A stretch of 64,000 nt of DNA from Psychromicrobium lacuslunae (GCF_000950575.1 NZ_CP011005.1:1984001-2048000), one strand, 5' to 3'; shown: positions 29,560-39,516, counted from the stretch's first letter. Program-made: numbers and translations. Notes: generated by a model from the sequence alone, not told the origin.

Positions 29560-30857
29560 GCACCGCGGCCGAAACTCTGAAGCACCTGAACGGCACACTA
29601 GCGCAGCTCGATCCGGAGATCGCGGCCAAGCTCGACGACGAGCTTTCCCGGCAGCGGCAGGGACTAGAGATGATCGCCTCCGAGAATCACACCTCGGTCG
29701 CGGTCATGCAGGCGCAGGGCTCGGTGCTGACGAATAAGTACGCCGAAGGTTACCCGGGACGCCGCTACTACGGTGGCTGCGAGCACGTTGACGTGGTCGA
29801 GCAGCTGGCGATTGACCGGGTCAAGGCTCTTTTCGGTGCCGAGTACGCCAATGTGCAGCCGCACTCCGGCGCTCAGGCCAATGCTTCGGTGATGCACGCA
29901 CTGCTCACCCCCGGTGACACCATCATGGGCCTCAACTTGGCGCATGGTGGTCACCTAACCCATGGGATGCGGATTAACTTCTCCGGCAAGCTTTACAACG
30001 TGGTGCCCTACCAGGTTCGTGAAGAAGATCACCTGATCGATATGGCTGAGGTTGAGCGGCTGGCTCAGGAACACCAGCCCAAGATGATCGTGGCCGGCTG
30101 GTCCGCCTACGCTCGTCAGCTGGACTTCGCCGAGTTCCGTCGGATCGCCGATTCGGTCGGTGCTTATCTGATGGTGGATATGGCTCATTTCGCCGGCTTG
30201 GTGGCTGCTGGCTTGCACCCCTCGCCGGTGCCGCACGCCCACGTCACCACCTCCACCACGCACAAGACGCTGGCTGGGCCCCGTGGCGGCATCATTCTGA
30301 GCAACGACGCTGATATTGCCAAAAAGCTAAACTCCGCTGTCTTCCCGGGCCAGCAGGGCGGGCCGCTGGAACACGTGATCGCGGGTAAGGCGGTTGCTTT
30401 CAAGATTGCCGCTTCCGAGGAGTTCAAGGAACGTCAGCAGCGCGTGCTGGAAGGTGCCAGCATTCTGGCCGAGCGGCTAGTGCAGGATGATGTCAAGGCT
30501 AAGGGCATCTCGGTGGTGACCGGCGGCACCGATGTGCACCTGGTGCTGGTAGATCTTCGCGACTCCGAGCTGGACGGTCAGCAGGCCGAGGATCGTCTGG
30601 CGCAGATCGATGTCACGGTGAATCGCAATGCGGTGCCCTTTGACCCGCGGCCGCCGATGGTGACCTCGGGGCTGCGGATCGGCACCCCGGCGTTGGCTTC
30701 GCGCGGTTTCGAAACCGCAGCCTTCACCGAAATTGCGAACATCATTGCCGAAGCGCTGATTGCCGACGCCGATACTGACCTCTCGCCGTTAGCGGCTCGG
30801 GTGCAGGCTCTGGCCGAGGCGCACCCGCTCTACCCGGACGTCGCTCCGCTGAGCTAA
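29556..30857 (+). CDS. glyA: Serine hydroxymethyltransferase
   Basis: 433 aa. PLP enzyme that joins glycine and 5,10-methylene-THF to serine. The PLP lysine is in [15 protein letters not shown] (about residue 237). GTG start overlapping gcvH. With the cleavage system it turns two glycines into one serine, which the next gene, sdaA, deaminates. This order under a glycine riboswitch points to a glycine catabolic or detoxification role. Confidence 0.97.
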   Translation: MSTAAETLKHLNGTLAQLDPEIAAKLDDELSRQRQGLEMIASENHTSVAVMQAQGSVLTNKYAEGYPGRRYYGGCEHVDVVEQLAIDRVKALFGAEYANVQPHSGAQANASVMHALLTPGDTIMGLNLAHGGHLTHGMRINFSGKLYNVVPYQVREEDHLIDMAEVERLAQEHQPKMIVAGWSAYARQLDFAEFRRIADSVGAYLMVDMAHFAGLVAAGLHPSPVPHAHVTTSTTHKTLAGPRGGIILSNDADIAKKLNSAVFPGQQGGPLEHVIAGKAVAFKIAASEEFKERQQRVLEGASILAERLVQDDVKAKGISVVTGGTDVHLVLVDLRDSELDGQQAEDRLAQIDVTVNRNAVPFDPRPPMVTSGLRIGTPALASRGFETAAFTEIANIIAEALIADADTDLSPLAARVQALAEAHPLYPDVAPLS

Positions 30858-30865
30858 ACGTCTCC

Positions 30866-30918
30866 CCTCGGCTTCGTGGTGGCCCACTGACGTGGCATTT
30901 ATCACCACGAGGTCGAGG
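30866..30918 (+). terminator. Hairpin between glyA and sdaA
   Basis: Arms 30866-30881 and 30903-30918 form a 16-bp stem with two G-U pairs and a 21-nt loop. There is no T-run, so termination may be partial; sdaA may have its own promoter in this 107-bp gap. Confidence 0.5.
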
Positions 30919-30964
30919 TTACGGATAAAGACTCGATAGATCAGAACAGGACTAGGATCAAACT

Positions 30965-32362
30965 GTGGCTATAGGTGTTTTCGACCTCTTCAAGGTCGGC
31001 ATCGGACCGTCGAGTTCGCATACGGTCGGTCCTATGCGTGCTGCGGCAGTTTTCGTCGAGGAATTGCGAGTCAAGGGCTGCCTTGACCAGGTCGCTGGCA
31101 TTCGGGTGGACCTTTATGGTTCGCTCGCCGCCACCGGCCGCGGCCACGGCACGATGACGGCGGTGCTGCTCGGCTTAGAGGGCCACTACCCTGATTTGAT
31201 CCTGCCCGCCGAGGTTGAGGAAAGACTCGCCTCAATGGCGGAAACCGGCGAGATTCGGTTGGCCGGAGAAAAGACGCTCAATTACACGGTTGAGGATATG
31301 GTCCTGCACCCGTTGACCATCCTGGATCGGCACACTAACGGGATGAAGTTCGCGGTCTCCGACGCCGCTGGCAACCCGTTGCACGAAGCGACATTCTTCT
31401 CGGTGGGCGGCGGCTTCATCGTCCGCGAAGGTGAGGAGCAAGCCGCCCTGCAGGAACTCGAAGAGACCCACGATGAGCTGCCGCTGCCGTTCCGCACCGC
31501 TGCTGAGCTGCTTCAGCATTGCACCAATCGAGGGCTGCGGATCTCCGAAGTAATGATGACCAATGAGCTGGATTCGCAAACCGAACAAGAGGTGCGGGAC
31601 GGTCTGAAGCATATTTGGTCGGTGATGGAGGACTGCGTTGAATCCAGCCTCGGTCGCGAAGGCTTGTTGCCCGGCGGCCTCAAGGTACGGCGTCGCGCAC
31701 CAGACTGGCGTGACCGCTTGCTCAAAGAAGACAAAGATCGTGATCCCAAATACTGGCAAGAATGGGTGAATCTGATCGCCTTGGCAGTCAACGAAGAGAA
31801 CGCCTCCGGTGGCCGAGTAGTTACCGCGCCGACCAACGGTGCCGCCGGCATCATCCCGGCTGTGCTCTATTACGCGCTCAACTATGCCCCCGGGATGGAA
31901 AACGCCAGCCAGGAAGACAAAGACGACGTCGTGGTCCGGTTTTTGCTCGCGGCTGGTGCTGTCGGAGTGCTGTACAAGGAACAGGCCTCGATTTCCGGCG
32001 CTGAGGTCGGCTGCCAGGGTGAGGTCGGTTCGGCGTCGTCAATGGCAGCCGCTGGCTTAGCCGAGGTAATGGGCGGCTCCCCCGCCCAGGTGGAGAACGC
32101 CGCCGAAATCGCGATGGAACACAATCTCGGGCTGACCTGCGATCCGATTGGCGGACTCGTTCAGGTGCCCTGCATCGAGCGAAACGCCATTGCCGCCGCG
32201 AAGGCGATCAATGCCACCAAAATGGCGCTCTGGGGCGATGGCGAGCACCGAGTCTCGCTCGATGAGGTCATTGTGACGATGCGTGAGACCGGCAAAGACA
32301 TGAGTAATAAGTACAAGGAAACCGCGATGGGCGGCCTCGCCGTCAACGTGGTGGAGTGCTAA
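30965..32362 (+). CDS. sdaA: L-serine ammonia-lyase
   Basis: 465 aa single-chain, iron-sulfur-type serine dehydratase (alpha and beta domains fused) making pyruvate and ammonia. N-terminal [19 protein letters not shown] is the beta-domain signature; the alpha domain has [19 protein letters not shown] and [20 protein letters not shown], whose cysteines should hold the cluster. GTG start with AGGA about 8 nt upstream. It completes a glycine to serine to pyruvate route. Confidence 0.96.
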   Translation: MAIGVFDLFKVGIGPSSSHTVGPMRAAAVFVEELRVKGCLDQVAGIRVDLYGSLAATGRGHGTMTAVLLGLEGHYPDLILPAEVEERLASMAETGEIRLAGEKTLNYTVEDMVLHPLTILDRHTNGMKFAVSDAAGNPLHEATFFSVGGGFIVREGEEQAALQELEETHDELPLPFRTAAELLQHCTNRGLRISEVMMTNELDSQTEQEVRDGLKHIWSVMEDCVESSLGREGLLPGGLKVRRRAPDWRDRLLKEDKDRDPKYWQEWVNLIALAVNEENASGGRVVTAPTNGAAGIIPAVLYYALNYAPGMENASQEDKDDVVVRFLLAAGAVGVLYKEQASISGAEVGCQGEVGSASSMAAAGLAEVMGGSPAQVENAAEIAMEHNLGLTCDPIGGLVQVPCIERNAIAAAKAINATKMALWGDGEHRVSLDEVIVTMRETGKDMSNKYKETAMGGLAVNVVEC

Positions 32363-32558
32363 AGAGCTGCAACTGCGGTTGATCATTCTCCGTTAAGCCC
32401 CCTGCAAGGGCTGAGTTAACGCTGCCTGGCAATTCCCTGACAATCCTCGCTCAAGGCTTGTAAGCGACCGCAAAATCCCGTCAGGATGGAAATGTAATCG
32501 GTTTCTCGAAGACTGAGAGGGTCAAGGGGGAACCCAAACACGCGAGAAAGGATCATCC

Positions 32559-33602
32559 ATGTCCCAGAATGTCTCACGTCGTGCCATGCTCGGCGGCGTC
32601 GCCGGAGCCTCACTGCTCAGCGTCGCTGGAGCGACCGCGCTGGCAACCGGAGCCCAGGCAGCTACAGCTCCTGCGGTGCCGATTAGCACCCCACGAATTG
32701 CTGATATCGACAAGGTAGAGGTCGTCAATCAGGGCACTGCGGTGCCGCGGCTGTGGTGGTTCGAGCTGAAGACGGCTCACATCAACTTCAATCCGCGAGT
32801 GAATATCCTCTTCCCCGAGGGCTACAACCCGAATGGCGGGAAGCGTTACCCGGTGCTCTACATGCTGCACGGCGGTCAAGGACCGCAGTTCCCGGGCATA
32901 CCCAGCGGCGGCCAGGATTTCCGTTTCTGGCACCAAGGGGGTCACATGGTCCCCGCCACAGCTGGCCGGGACATCATTGTGGTCATGCCCGACGGTGGCA
33001 ACACTGGGTGGTACTCCAACCCGGTTGATCCGTGGATTAACAAACCTCGGAACTGGGAATTCTTCCACATGAACTCCCTGATCCCGTGGGTTGATGCCAC
33101 TTTCCGCACCATCCCGGAATTTTCGGCCCGCGCGGTTGGCGGTTTCTCGATGGGCGGCTTCGGCGCTCTCAAATACGCAGCGAAGTACTACGGACACTTC
33201 TCTTCGGTGACCAGCTTCTCCGGTCCGGCAAGCCTGCGTCGTGAATTCGGTGCCGTGCTGCAGTGGGCACAAATCAGCGCTGCTGCTGATATCGGAAACC
33301 CCGCTGGCCTCTACGGCCTGCCCGCCCGAGAAGACTTAGTCACCGCTGACAACGCCGTGGAGAATCTCGAGCGCTATCGAGGTAAGCGTTTGGTGTTCTT
33401 CTCCGGAACTGACGCGAACGATGTCCAAGAGGGGTTTGTGCACCGTGGACATCAGGAGTTCAGTGCAGCGCTCAACCAGCGCGGTATCCAGCACTGGTTC
33501 CATTCTTTCCCCGGCGGACACGGCGGCAATATCTTTAGCGGCCCAAGCGCGGTAGTGGCCGAGGTTGGCTCTATTGTCAGCTCGCTGCGGCGAGCAGGCT
33601 AA
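32559..33602 (+). CDS. Secreted alpha/beta-hydrolase esterase (esterase D / antigen 85-like), Tat substrate
   Basis: 347 aa. The N-terminus has a twin-arginine motif (VSRRAMLGG), a hydrophobic core and an AQA-A cleavage region near residue 35. The mature protein has the esterase (PF00756-type) fold: YMLHGGQGPQF for the oxyanion side, nucleophile Ser near residue 197 in GGFSMGGFG, a probable acidic residue in FSGTDAND, and the catalytic His in PGGHGGNIF. It is likely an extracellular esterase or acyltransferase; the substrate is unknown. AAAGGA precedes the ATG. Confidence 0.85.
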   Translation: MSQNVSRRAMLGGVAGASLLSVAGATALATGAQAATAPAVPISTPRIADIDKVEVVNQGTAVPRLWWFELKTAHINFNPRVNILFPEGYNPNGGKRYPVLYMLHGGQGPQFPGIPSGGQDFRFWHQGGHMVPATAGRDIIVVMPDGGNTGWYSNPVDPWINKPRNWEFFHMNSLIPWVDATFRTIPEFSARAVGGFSMGGFGALKYAAKYYGHFSSVTSFSGPASLRREFGAVLQWAQISAAADIGNPAGLYGLPAREDLVTADNAVENLERYRGKRLVFFSGTDANDVQEGFVHRGHQEFSAALNQRGIQHWFHSFPGGHGGNIFSGPSAVVAEVGSIVSSLRRAG

Positions 33603-33613
33603 GCCTCAGCTCG

Positions 33614-34267
33614 TCATTGTTGTTGGTGGTTCTTGTCGCCCTGGCAGGAACCACCAACAACGCCAAATCCAGAAAATACCTCGGCCTGCCAACCGAAGTC
33701 TCGCGCAGCCAGCACGTTTGCTTCTTTATCATCAGTAAAAAACACTGATCCGGGCGCGACGCGCCGGTCAAGCGTAGCTTCAATCTCCCGGTGTGCGCAT
33801 TGGTAGGCTCCGGCCTGAGGTTTACGAACACCGTAGTTAAAGCTATTCAACACGCCATGAAAAAGTTCCGCTACGCCGAGTGCGGCCAACTCAGCGGGAA
33901 CTCGATCCGTCCCGTTGGTGAAAAGAAATACCGGCAGGCCCTTGGCTCGCAGACTCTCGATGATATCGACCGTCGCGGAATCCAGCTTGCCGACATTGTC
34001 TCGCCAGCGCTGAAAGCTGCGTGCCACATCAGCTCCGGTGCGGGTTCTTACGCATAACTCGGCCTCGATCAGATCCTCCCATTCGAGTCGAGTCAAGCCA
34101 CCGGTGACGGCCTGCTTCAGTTCTGCAGATTCCATCGTGAGATGCCACAAGGTACCGCTCGGCAGCCCAAGTTCTTGCTCGATCTGCGCGTCAATTTCCA
34201 GAGAATCAAAATTCCGCACCACTCCATCGAGGTCGAATACGAATACTCGACGATCAGTTCCCGGCAC
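33614..34267 (-). CDS. HAD-superfamily hydrolase
   Basis: 217 aa. Motif I is VFDLDGVVRNF (Asp12 and Asp14 by count), motif II is LFTNGTD, motif III includes Lys in GVRKPQAG, and motif IV is FFTDDKEAN. The cap is small and helical. GTG start. It overlaps the upstream DUF1801-like gene by 14 nt. The last codons are covered by a strong hairpin. Its phosphate substrate is unknown; related proteins act on phosphoglycolate or small sugar phosphates. Confidence 0.85.
   Translation of the reverse strand: MPGTDRRVFVFDLDGVVRNFDSLEIDAQIEQELGLPSGTLWHLTMESAELKQAVTGGLTRLEWEDLIEAELCVRTRTGADVARSFQRWRDNVGKLDSATVDIIESLRAKGLPVFLFTNGTDRVPAELAALGVAELFHGVLNSFNYGVRKPQAGAYQCAHREIEATLDRRVAPGSVFFTDDKEANVLAARDFGWQAEVFSGFGVVGGSCQGDKNHQQQ
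33619..33661. terminator. Convergent-gene hairpin overlapping the HAD gene end
   Basis: GTTGTTGGTGGTTC (33619-33632) and its complement at 33648-33661 form a 14-bp stem with a 15-nt loop. It lies after the esterase stop codon and inside the 3' end of the HAD gene. Confidence 0.65.
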
Positions 34268-34715
34268 GACCGTACCTTAGCTCTGTGGTTGGCTCGCTGA
34301 CCGCAATCAACAATTCGCGGAAGGCATTTTCCTCGAAGTCGGCAGCACGAGTAAAACTTATCGCCCCGCTCGATCCAACGGAAACCTTGCCCAGTCTGCT
34401 TGCGAAGCTCATGGCGAGCGGTTTCCCGTTCCGTTGGGCGGCGAGATAGAGGCTCATGGTGTTCTTTTGAAGCGTCAATCCGATCACTGGCCAGTCGATA
34501 GGTTGTGACGATGATTTCACCGTGTAGCTAAAACGACCATAACCAATCATTCGCATCGTCATACCGGGCTTTTCTGGAGGCGAACCGGGCACGAACCAGC
34601 GTTCCAGAGTAGGAGCCGCGGTTCGGATCCAGCCATCGATGGTACGCAGCTCCTTCGTACGCCGCAGGTCAAAGTCAAAATATTCTTCAACGCTGTGCGC
34701 ATCTACGCTAAGCAT
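34254..34715 (-). CDS. DUF1801-like protein
   Basis: 153 aa. The pattern VEEYFDF...IDGWIRTAAPTLE...MRMIGYGRFSY...LTLQKNTMSLYL resembles DUF1801 (YdhG-like) proteins, which are small single-domain proteins of unclear role. It overlaps nnr by 13 nt and the HAD gene by 14 nt, so it is cotranscribed with both. It lacks a signal peptide and should be cytoplasmic. The family call is moderate; the function is unknown. Confidence 0.55.
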   Translation of the reverse strand: MLSVDAHSVEEYFDFDLRRTKELRTIDGWIRTAAPTLERWFVPGSPPEKPGMTMRMIGYGRFSYTVKSSSQPIDWPVIGLTLQKNTMSLYLAAQRNGKPLAMSFASRLGKVSVGSSGAISFTRAADFEENAFRELLIAVSEPTTELRYGRAGN

Positions 34716-36145
34716 GAAAGCTCGCCTAACACTCTTGGCACCGCAGTGGCAATATCACTAGCGGCGATAGGTCCGCCTTGCGAAGCCAGCACTCCGGCCC
34801 GGCCATGCACGCTGGCAGCCATCGCGGCTGCCAGCGCCGGCTCAACGCCGGAGGCAAGCAGCGTGCCGATAATCCCCGCCAGGGTGTCTCCGCTCCCCGC
34901 GGTAGCCAGCCATGGCGTGCCCTCTGACTGGCTGTAAACCTGGCCATCCGGGCCCACCACAATCGTGGTAGCCCCCTTGAGCAGCACAGTTGCCCCGGTC
35001 AGTTCAACGGCGCGCTTGGCATGTCGCAGGGGTTGCCGTTCAACATCAGTGCGTTCAGTACGGTCTCCTAGGCCGCTCAGTAAAGTAGCGAGTTCACCGG
35101 CGTGCGGCGTGAGGACTATGTTCGGGCCAAGTTCTCTGGGCAGCAAGCTGAGCGCACCGGCATCGGCGACTACCGGCAAACCGGATCGCAGAGCGTCCAG
35201 GCAGCGCCGCTGTTGCGCCTCGTCCTCAACCACTCCGGGGCCGACTAGCCAGGCCTGCACCCGATTGGCGGCCACCGTCGAAGCACCTCTGACGACCTCC
35301 GGGGGTGGATCAGCCGGGCCAAGATAACGAATCATGCCGGTCCCCGCCGAGAGCGCCCCGCGCAAGGCCAGGTGGGCAGCTCCCGGATAAGCATTTGAAC
35401 CAGCAACCACGCCCAACACACCGCGGGAGTATTTATGATCGACCCGGTGCGGCCATGGCCAATGGTCGACGATGTCGTGTTCATCAAGTCGGCGAAGTTC
35501 AGCATCGCCTAGTTCAAGACCAAGATCGATCTGGCTCAGTTCACCGCAAAATTCTTCACCGGGAGGTAATAGCAGCCCGGTTTTAATGGCGCCGAAAGTT
35601 ACCGTTTCTAGGGCAGCCAACAGCGGCCCCGAGACAGCACCGCTATCCGCATCGAGTCCGCTAGGCAGGTCGCAGGCAATAACCGCCGGGGCGTGTTCAG
35701 CAAGTCTCTCAACGAAACCTGCCAGCTCGCCTCGGAGGCCTCCGCGCGCTCCGATGCCCAGGATGCCGTCGATCACTAAATCAGCGCTGAGCGCCACGGC
35801 CAGACACTCCTCATGCCGACCGTCAAGCTTCAGAATTCTCCCGCCAGCGAGGCGAAAGCTGGTAAGCGCCTCTTGATGAGCACGGTCCGCAACAAGTACC
35901 GCAGTCGCCCGCACCCCACGATTGAGCAGGAGAGTAGCAGCGTAAAGCGCATCACCGCCGTTGTTTCCCGGGCCGATGAGGAGCACGATCGAACTACCAT
36001 AGGTGCCGCCCGACTCACGAAGCCGCCAAGCTACTGCGTTGGCTAAACCATAAGCTGCCTTAGCCATTAGCTCCGGCCCCCGCCCAGCCTCGAGCAGCGG
36101 CTGCTCGGCGTCCCGAACAGCGGTTCCGGTGTAGCCGGTGATCAT
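34703..36145 (-). CDS. nnr: Bifunctional NAD(P)H-hydrate epimerase / ADP-dependent dehydratase
   Basis: 480 aa. The N-terminal YjeF epimerase domain (about 1-205) has GPGNNGGDALYAA, and the C-terminal ribokinase-like dehydratase domain has LTPHAGELATLL and the ATP-site GSGDTLAGIIGTLL. Together they repair damaged NADH and NADPH hydrates. It lies 20 nt after acpS, the usual actinobacterial neighbour. In many relatives alr follows; here alr is 27 kb away. Confidence 0.95.
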   Translation of the reverse strand: MITGYTGTAVRDAEQPLLEAGRGPELMAKAAYGLANAVAWRLRESGGTYGSSIVLLIGPGNNGGDALYAATLLLNRGVRATAVLVADRAHQEALTSFRLAGGRILKLDGRHEECLAVALSADLVIDGILGIGARGGLRGELAGFVERLAEHAPAVIACDLPSGLDADSGAVSGPLLAALETVTFGAIKTGLLLPPGEEFCGELSQIDLGLELGDAELRRLDEHDIVDHWPWPHRVDHKYSRGVLGVVAGSNAYPGAAHLALRGALSAGTGMIRYLGPADPPPEVVRGASTVAANRVQAWLVGPGVVEDEAQQRRCLDALRSGLPVVADAGALSLLPRELGPNIVLTPHAGELATLLSGLGDRTERTDVERQPLRHAKRAVELTGATVLLKGATTIVVGPDGQVYSQSEGTPWLATAGSGDTLAGIIGTLLASGVEPALAAAMAASVHGRAGVLASQGGPIAASDIATAVPRVLGELSCLA

Positions 36146-36164
36146 GGCATGGCTCCCGTCATGG

Positions 36165-36512
36165 CTAGCCCTCGCCGATCACAAACGCCGTTGAGATCCC
36201 GCCGTCGTGGCTCATCGAGAGATGCCACCGTTTGACCCCACGAGCCTCGGCGACCGCGGCAACTGTGCCCTTCACCTGTACAGTCGGACCGCTTTCGTCG
36301 AGGCCAATCCAGCAATCCTGCCAGTTCATTCCAGCGGGTGCCCCTAGTGCTTTGGCGACCGCTTCCTTAGCGGCAAACCTCGCCGCGAGTGAACGGGTGT
36401 TCAAGCCGCGCTCAGCTGGCACGAACAGTCTATCCAGCAGTCCAGGAGTGCGCTCCAACTGCCGACCGAACCGTTCGATGTCCACCACGTCAATGCCAAT
36501 CCCGATGATCAT
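36165..36512 (-). CDS. acpS: Holo-[acyl-carrier-protein] synthase
   Basis: 115 aa. It transfers phosphopantetheine from CoA to acyl carrier protein. [12 protein letters not shown] (metal-binding Asp8 by count), [13 protein letters not shown] and [12 protein letters not shown] are the family motifs. ATG start. First gene of acpS-nnr-DUF1801-HAD. Confidence 0.95.
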   Translation of the reverse strand: MIIGIGIDVVDIERFGRQLERTPGLLDRLFVPAERGLNTRSLAARFAAKEAVAKALGAPAGMNWQDCWIGLDESGPTVQVKGTVAAVAEARGVKRWHLSMSHDGGISTAFVIGEG

Positions 36513-36797
36513 GCCCTCAGTCTAGCGGCGGCGTCCGGCTAGCTTCGCGCCGGGAGAATATTGGCCGCCGTTGTGAGGAAAGGACCCCGTGAAAAACTTC
36601 CAATCACTTCCAACAAAACTTCCGGTCCACCAGCATCGGTAGGCGGCAGGACCATGAAAATATGGTTAGTGCAATCAAGATACGGGGCGTTCGGTTTAAA
36701 TAGCTCTAGGGCTTATCTACCAGTTCGGCTGGACCGACCTAGGTCAGCGAACACCGCATCGTCGCCACCCACCTAGTGAGACAGACGAAAGAAGTTC
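36513..36797. other. Intergenic region between acpS and the leucine-rich-repeat gene
   Basis: 285 bp divergent promoter region. Nothing recognisable apart from AT-rich patches (around 36655-36712) that could hold promoters. The short open frames here lack coding character. Confidence 0.4.
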
Positions 36798-38300
36798 ATG
36801 AAGAAGAGATTGTCTATCGCGACATCGGCAGCCTTAGTTGCACTGTCAGCGACTCTGCTCGCCGCCCAGCCTGCCGGAGCTGCAGAGACTATCAATATCG
36901 CCGACGCAGATTTGAGGCTCTGCGTCAATGTCGAGTTGGGACAGCTGCCAAGTGCGACAATCACCACCGATCAGGCTCTCAAAATTACCCGGTTGGAATG
37001 CTATTCCAGCCAGATGCAGAGTCTGAGCGGCCTAGAGAATTTCACCAATCTTCAGGATTTCTCGGTACAGAAGTCTTATGATGCTCCGCAGAAACCCGGA
37101 CTGAGCGATCTGACACCGATTGCCAACCTCACCTCACTACAGAAGTTATCACTTCCGCAGAATCTGATCACCGATCTTTCAGCGCTAAAGAACCTCAGCA
37201 ATCTGACGGATCTTCAACTCCGAAAGAATAATCTGACCGATATTAGCGGTATTGCTGGGCTCACCAAGTTGAGCAGCTTAGACCTCAGCGAAAATCAGCT
37301 CTCGGATATTTCCGCACTGACGAAGCTGAACGGTTTAGTGAAAGCCGATTTGAACACCAACAAAATCAGCGTACTGCCGACTTTCACCCCACTGCCCGCA
37401 CTTTCCAGCCTCAACCTAGATTGGAACACCATCACCGATGTTTCGGCGCTCAAACCGCTAGTGTTGCCAGGACGCAATGTCTCAGTCAGTTGGGAGCGCA
37501 TTGATCTTCCAGGTGTCGAAGTAAGGAAGCCGCAGCTCAATCCGTTACGCGATCTCAACGGCGCTCCAGTTCACCCGATCGCTCAGGAAGGAACCAGCTA
37601 CAGCAGCGACTTCAGTTCCTGGCGCTTCGGCACTTCTGGCCCCAAGATGGTCGAATGGGATGTCAAGGTTCCAGGTTTCAGCTTCGCTGGCAAATTCGAG
37701 CAGCTTTCCGTTGCGGTTCCCACTCCATTGCGTGACGATGCCGTGCAGATCAAACCGGGGCAAAGCACCACGATCGACGTACTGGCCAACGATGGTGGCA
37801 GCAACGAAACAGCAATCATTAGCGAAAGCCTGAGTCTGGTGGGCAGTAAGGACAAGAATGAGGCAACGCTGATCCTCCCGCAAGGCACTTTCAAAGTAGT
37901 GAAGGGGAAGATTTCCTTCACCCCCAGCAAAACCTTTAAGCAAGGCACGGTCGCCATTCACTACTGGGTTTACAACAACGACGGAATTAGAACCACCGCC
38001 AAACTCTCAGTCACGGTAGTAAACAAAGCGATCGCCGGAACAGTGGTGCCGACCGCTACTGCTAAAGGAACGGCTCTACCTATCAACGTCAATAATCCCC
38101 AACAAATTCTGGTGTCGGCAGCCTCGGGCCAGCCCGGACAATCCAGCCAGTCCGAACAAACTCAAGGCGAAGCTTCGATGCCTCTGGCCAACACTGGCAG
38201 TAATTCGGAGTTTCCGCTGAGTCTGGCTTGCTTCCTGTTGATCGGCGGAGCAGCTATTGTGGCAACCTGCCGCATTGCTTCACGAAACAAGGCTGCCTAA
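36798..38300 (+). CDS. Secreted leucine-rich-repeat protein with an LAxTG sortase signal
   Basis: 500 aa. Signal peptide (about 1-29, ending AGA-A), then internalin-like 22-residue leucine-rich repeats (about 60-230, e.g. LSDLTPIANLTSLQKLSL), then a beta-rich region (about 310-410) containing VLANDGG and FTPSKTFKQGTVAIHYWVYN, similar to CshA-type/cadherin-like fibril repeats, then a Gln/Ser-rich linker. The C-terminus has LANTG (463-467), a hydrophobic helix and a basic tail: the pattern of class E sortase substrates. It is likely a wall-attached adhesion protein. No sortase gene is in the window. Confidence 0.85.
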   Translation: MKKRLSIATSAALVALSATLLAAQPAGAAETINIADADLRLCVNVELGQLPSATITTDQALKITRLECYSSQMQSLSGLENFTNLQDFSVQKSYDAPQKPGLSDLTPIANLTSLQKLSLPQNLITDLSALKNLSNLTDLQLRKNNLTDISGIAGLTKLSSLDLSENQLSDISALTKLNGLVKADLNTNKISVLPTFTPLPALSSLNLDWNTITDVSALKPLVLPGRNVSVSWERIDLPGVEVRKPQLNPLRDLNGAPVHPIAQEGTSYSSDFSSWRFGTSGPKMVEWDVKVPGFSFAGKFEQLSVAVPTPLRDDAVQIKPGQSTTIDVLANDGGSNETAIISESLSLVGSKDKNEATLILPQGTFKVVKGKISFTPSKTFKQGTVAIHYWVYNNDGIRTTAKLSVTVVNKAIAGTVVPTATAKGTALPINVNNPQQILVSAASGQPGQSSQSEQTQGEASMPLANTGSNSEFPLSLACFLLIGGAAIVATCRIASRNKAA

Positions 38301-38337
38301 GGTTTTGTACCGAACTATTAGATGAGGCCGAAAACCT

Positions 38338-38814
38338 ATGGGGTTATTTAGTCGCAAGAAAAAAGCTTCGGCGGAGCTGCAACCGGCCGCTCAGACGGTC
38401 GACACTGCCGAAGAGCTGCACGCTTTACGAGCTGCCCAATTTGTCGCCTTTGCCGAAGAGTCCATTGGTATCGCGGCTGGTCAGTTAGATCTGAGCCAGC
38501 CCTCGCTGAGGATCATCGACGACGTTCTCGACCAAGTTCAGCGCAGCGGAGCAGAACTGCCGCCACACCTCTGGGAGGGCATCTCCTCTTACCTGATGGA
38601 GGTTGCTCGCGGCGAGTACGGCGGCACCTACAAGCCTTTTGAGGGCGTGAACCCCTGGGTACTAGTGATTGGTGAACCGGAGTTTCAACTCGGTTTTATG
38701 GCGATGGGCAAAGTGCTGGATCGGGCGAAGAATGGTCAGGAAGACAACATCCCGTTTTTCTACGAAGGACTCGAGTCGATGGTCCAACAAAAGAAAAACG
38801 CAACCTTGACCTAA
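38338..38814 (+). CDS. Conserved-looking hypothetical protein
   Basis: 158 aa, cytoplasmic, no family recognised. The basic N-terminus (MGLFSRKKK) is followed by a Glu/Ala-rich helix and a well-folded-looking part with ISSYLMEVARGEYGGTY and NPWVLVIGEPEFQLGFMAMGKVLDR. GAGG lies upstream of the ATG. It follows the leucine-rich-repeat gene by 37 nt, so the two may be cotranscribed. It ends before a strong terminator. Confidence 0.65.
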   Translation: MGLFSRKKKASAELQPAAQTVDTAEELHALRAAQFVAFAEESIGIAAGQLDLSQPSLRIIDDVLDQVQRSGAELPPHLWEGISSYLMEVARGEYGGTYKPFEGVNPWVLVIGEPEFQLGFMAMGKVLDRAKNGQEDNIPFFYEGLESMVQQKKNATLT

Positions 38815-38884
38815 TTCCGTCACGGGGAGGAATTCCGTCACCGGCGGGCAACTCGCTCTAGATAAAAAGGATCCCGATATAAAA

Positions 38885-38922
38885 GATCCCGGTGCGGCAC
38901 TGAAAAGTGCTGCACCGGGATC
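38885..38922. terminator. Strong hairpin terminator with GAAA tetraloop
   Basis: A 17-bp stem (38885-38901 with 38906-38922, one G-U pair) is closed by GAAA, lying between convergent genes. It should work in both directions. Confidence 0.85.
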
Positions 38923-38934
38923 ACCATTTAAGAT

Positions 38935-39516
38935 CTAGCTGGCCTCTTCGGCTTCCCAGCCTGCCAGTGTCTCGGCGTGGTTGGGAGTGAAGATATCCTC
39001 ATTCACCGAGCGGGTGACGCAGAAATGCTCCAGGTCACCGTGGGCGTAGAGCGTTTCGTTCTCATGGGCGATAATCTGTTCGGCACTCAGCACCGAGGAG
39101 TCAACCGTGGAGTGAGCGTCTTCAAGCAAGGTGACATTGAGATCACGGGACACCGCAGCGCGCACCGCGGTATCAATGCAGTACTCGCTCTGGAAGCCGC
39201 AAACCACCACGTGCTCAATACCGCGCTGCTCCAGGAACGGACCAAGCGGTGTTCTGGTGAACGCATTGTTATTTGACTTGTCGATGGTGACCGCTCCGGC
39301 GGGCTGCACCAGCTCCGAGGACACCTCGAAACCAGCTCCGCTTCCCCCAGCGACATCCTTGTCTCGCACAAAGATCACCTGCGCACCGGCGTCGGCCGCC
39401 TTCTGCAGCGCGAGTTTGATATTGCCCAACACGGCATCGCGGTTGAATAGTTCACCGGCGTAGCCGCCGTTGACCAGCTCTTCCTGAGCGTCAATAACGA
39501 GGAGAGCCTGTGTCAT
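38935..39516 (-). CDS. Isochorismatase-family cysteine hydrolase
   Basis: 193 aa. The family triad is visible as Asp in VIDAQEELV (about residue 9), Lys in TIDKSNNNAF and the nucleophile Cys in CGFQSEYCIDTA. Such enzymes hydrolyse amides (nicotinamide, carbamoyl compounds) or isochorismate; the substrate here cannot be told. Its start codon overlaps the glmS stop (TAATG), so it is cotranslated with glmS. Confidence 0.88.
   Translation of the reverse strand: MTQALLVIDAQEELVNGGYAGELFNRDAVLGNIKLALQKAADAGAQVIFVRDKDVAGGSGAGFEVSSELVQPAGAVTIDKSNNNAFTRTPLGPFLEQRGIEHVVVCGFQSEYCIDTAVRAAVSRDLNVTLLEDAHSTVDSSVLSAEQIIAHENETLYAHGDLEHFCVTRSVNEDIFTPNHAETLAGWEAEEAS

Noticed and set aside
36561-36776. 71-aa frame between acpS and the leucine-rich-repeat gene
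   Set aside because: No Shine-Dalgarno and no recognisable protein; treated as promoter region.
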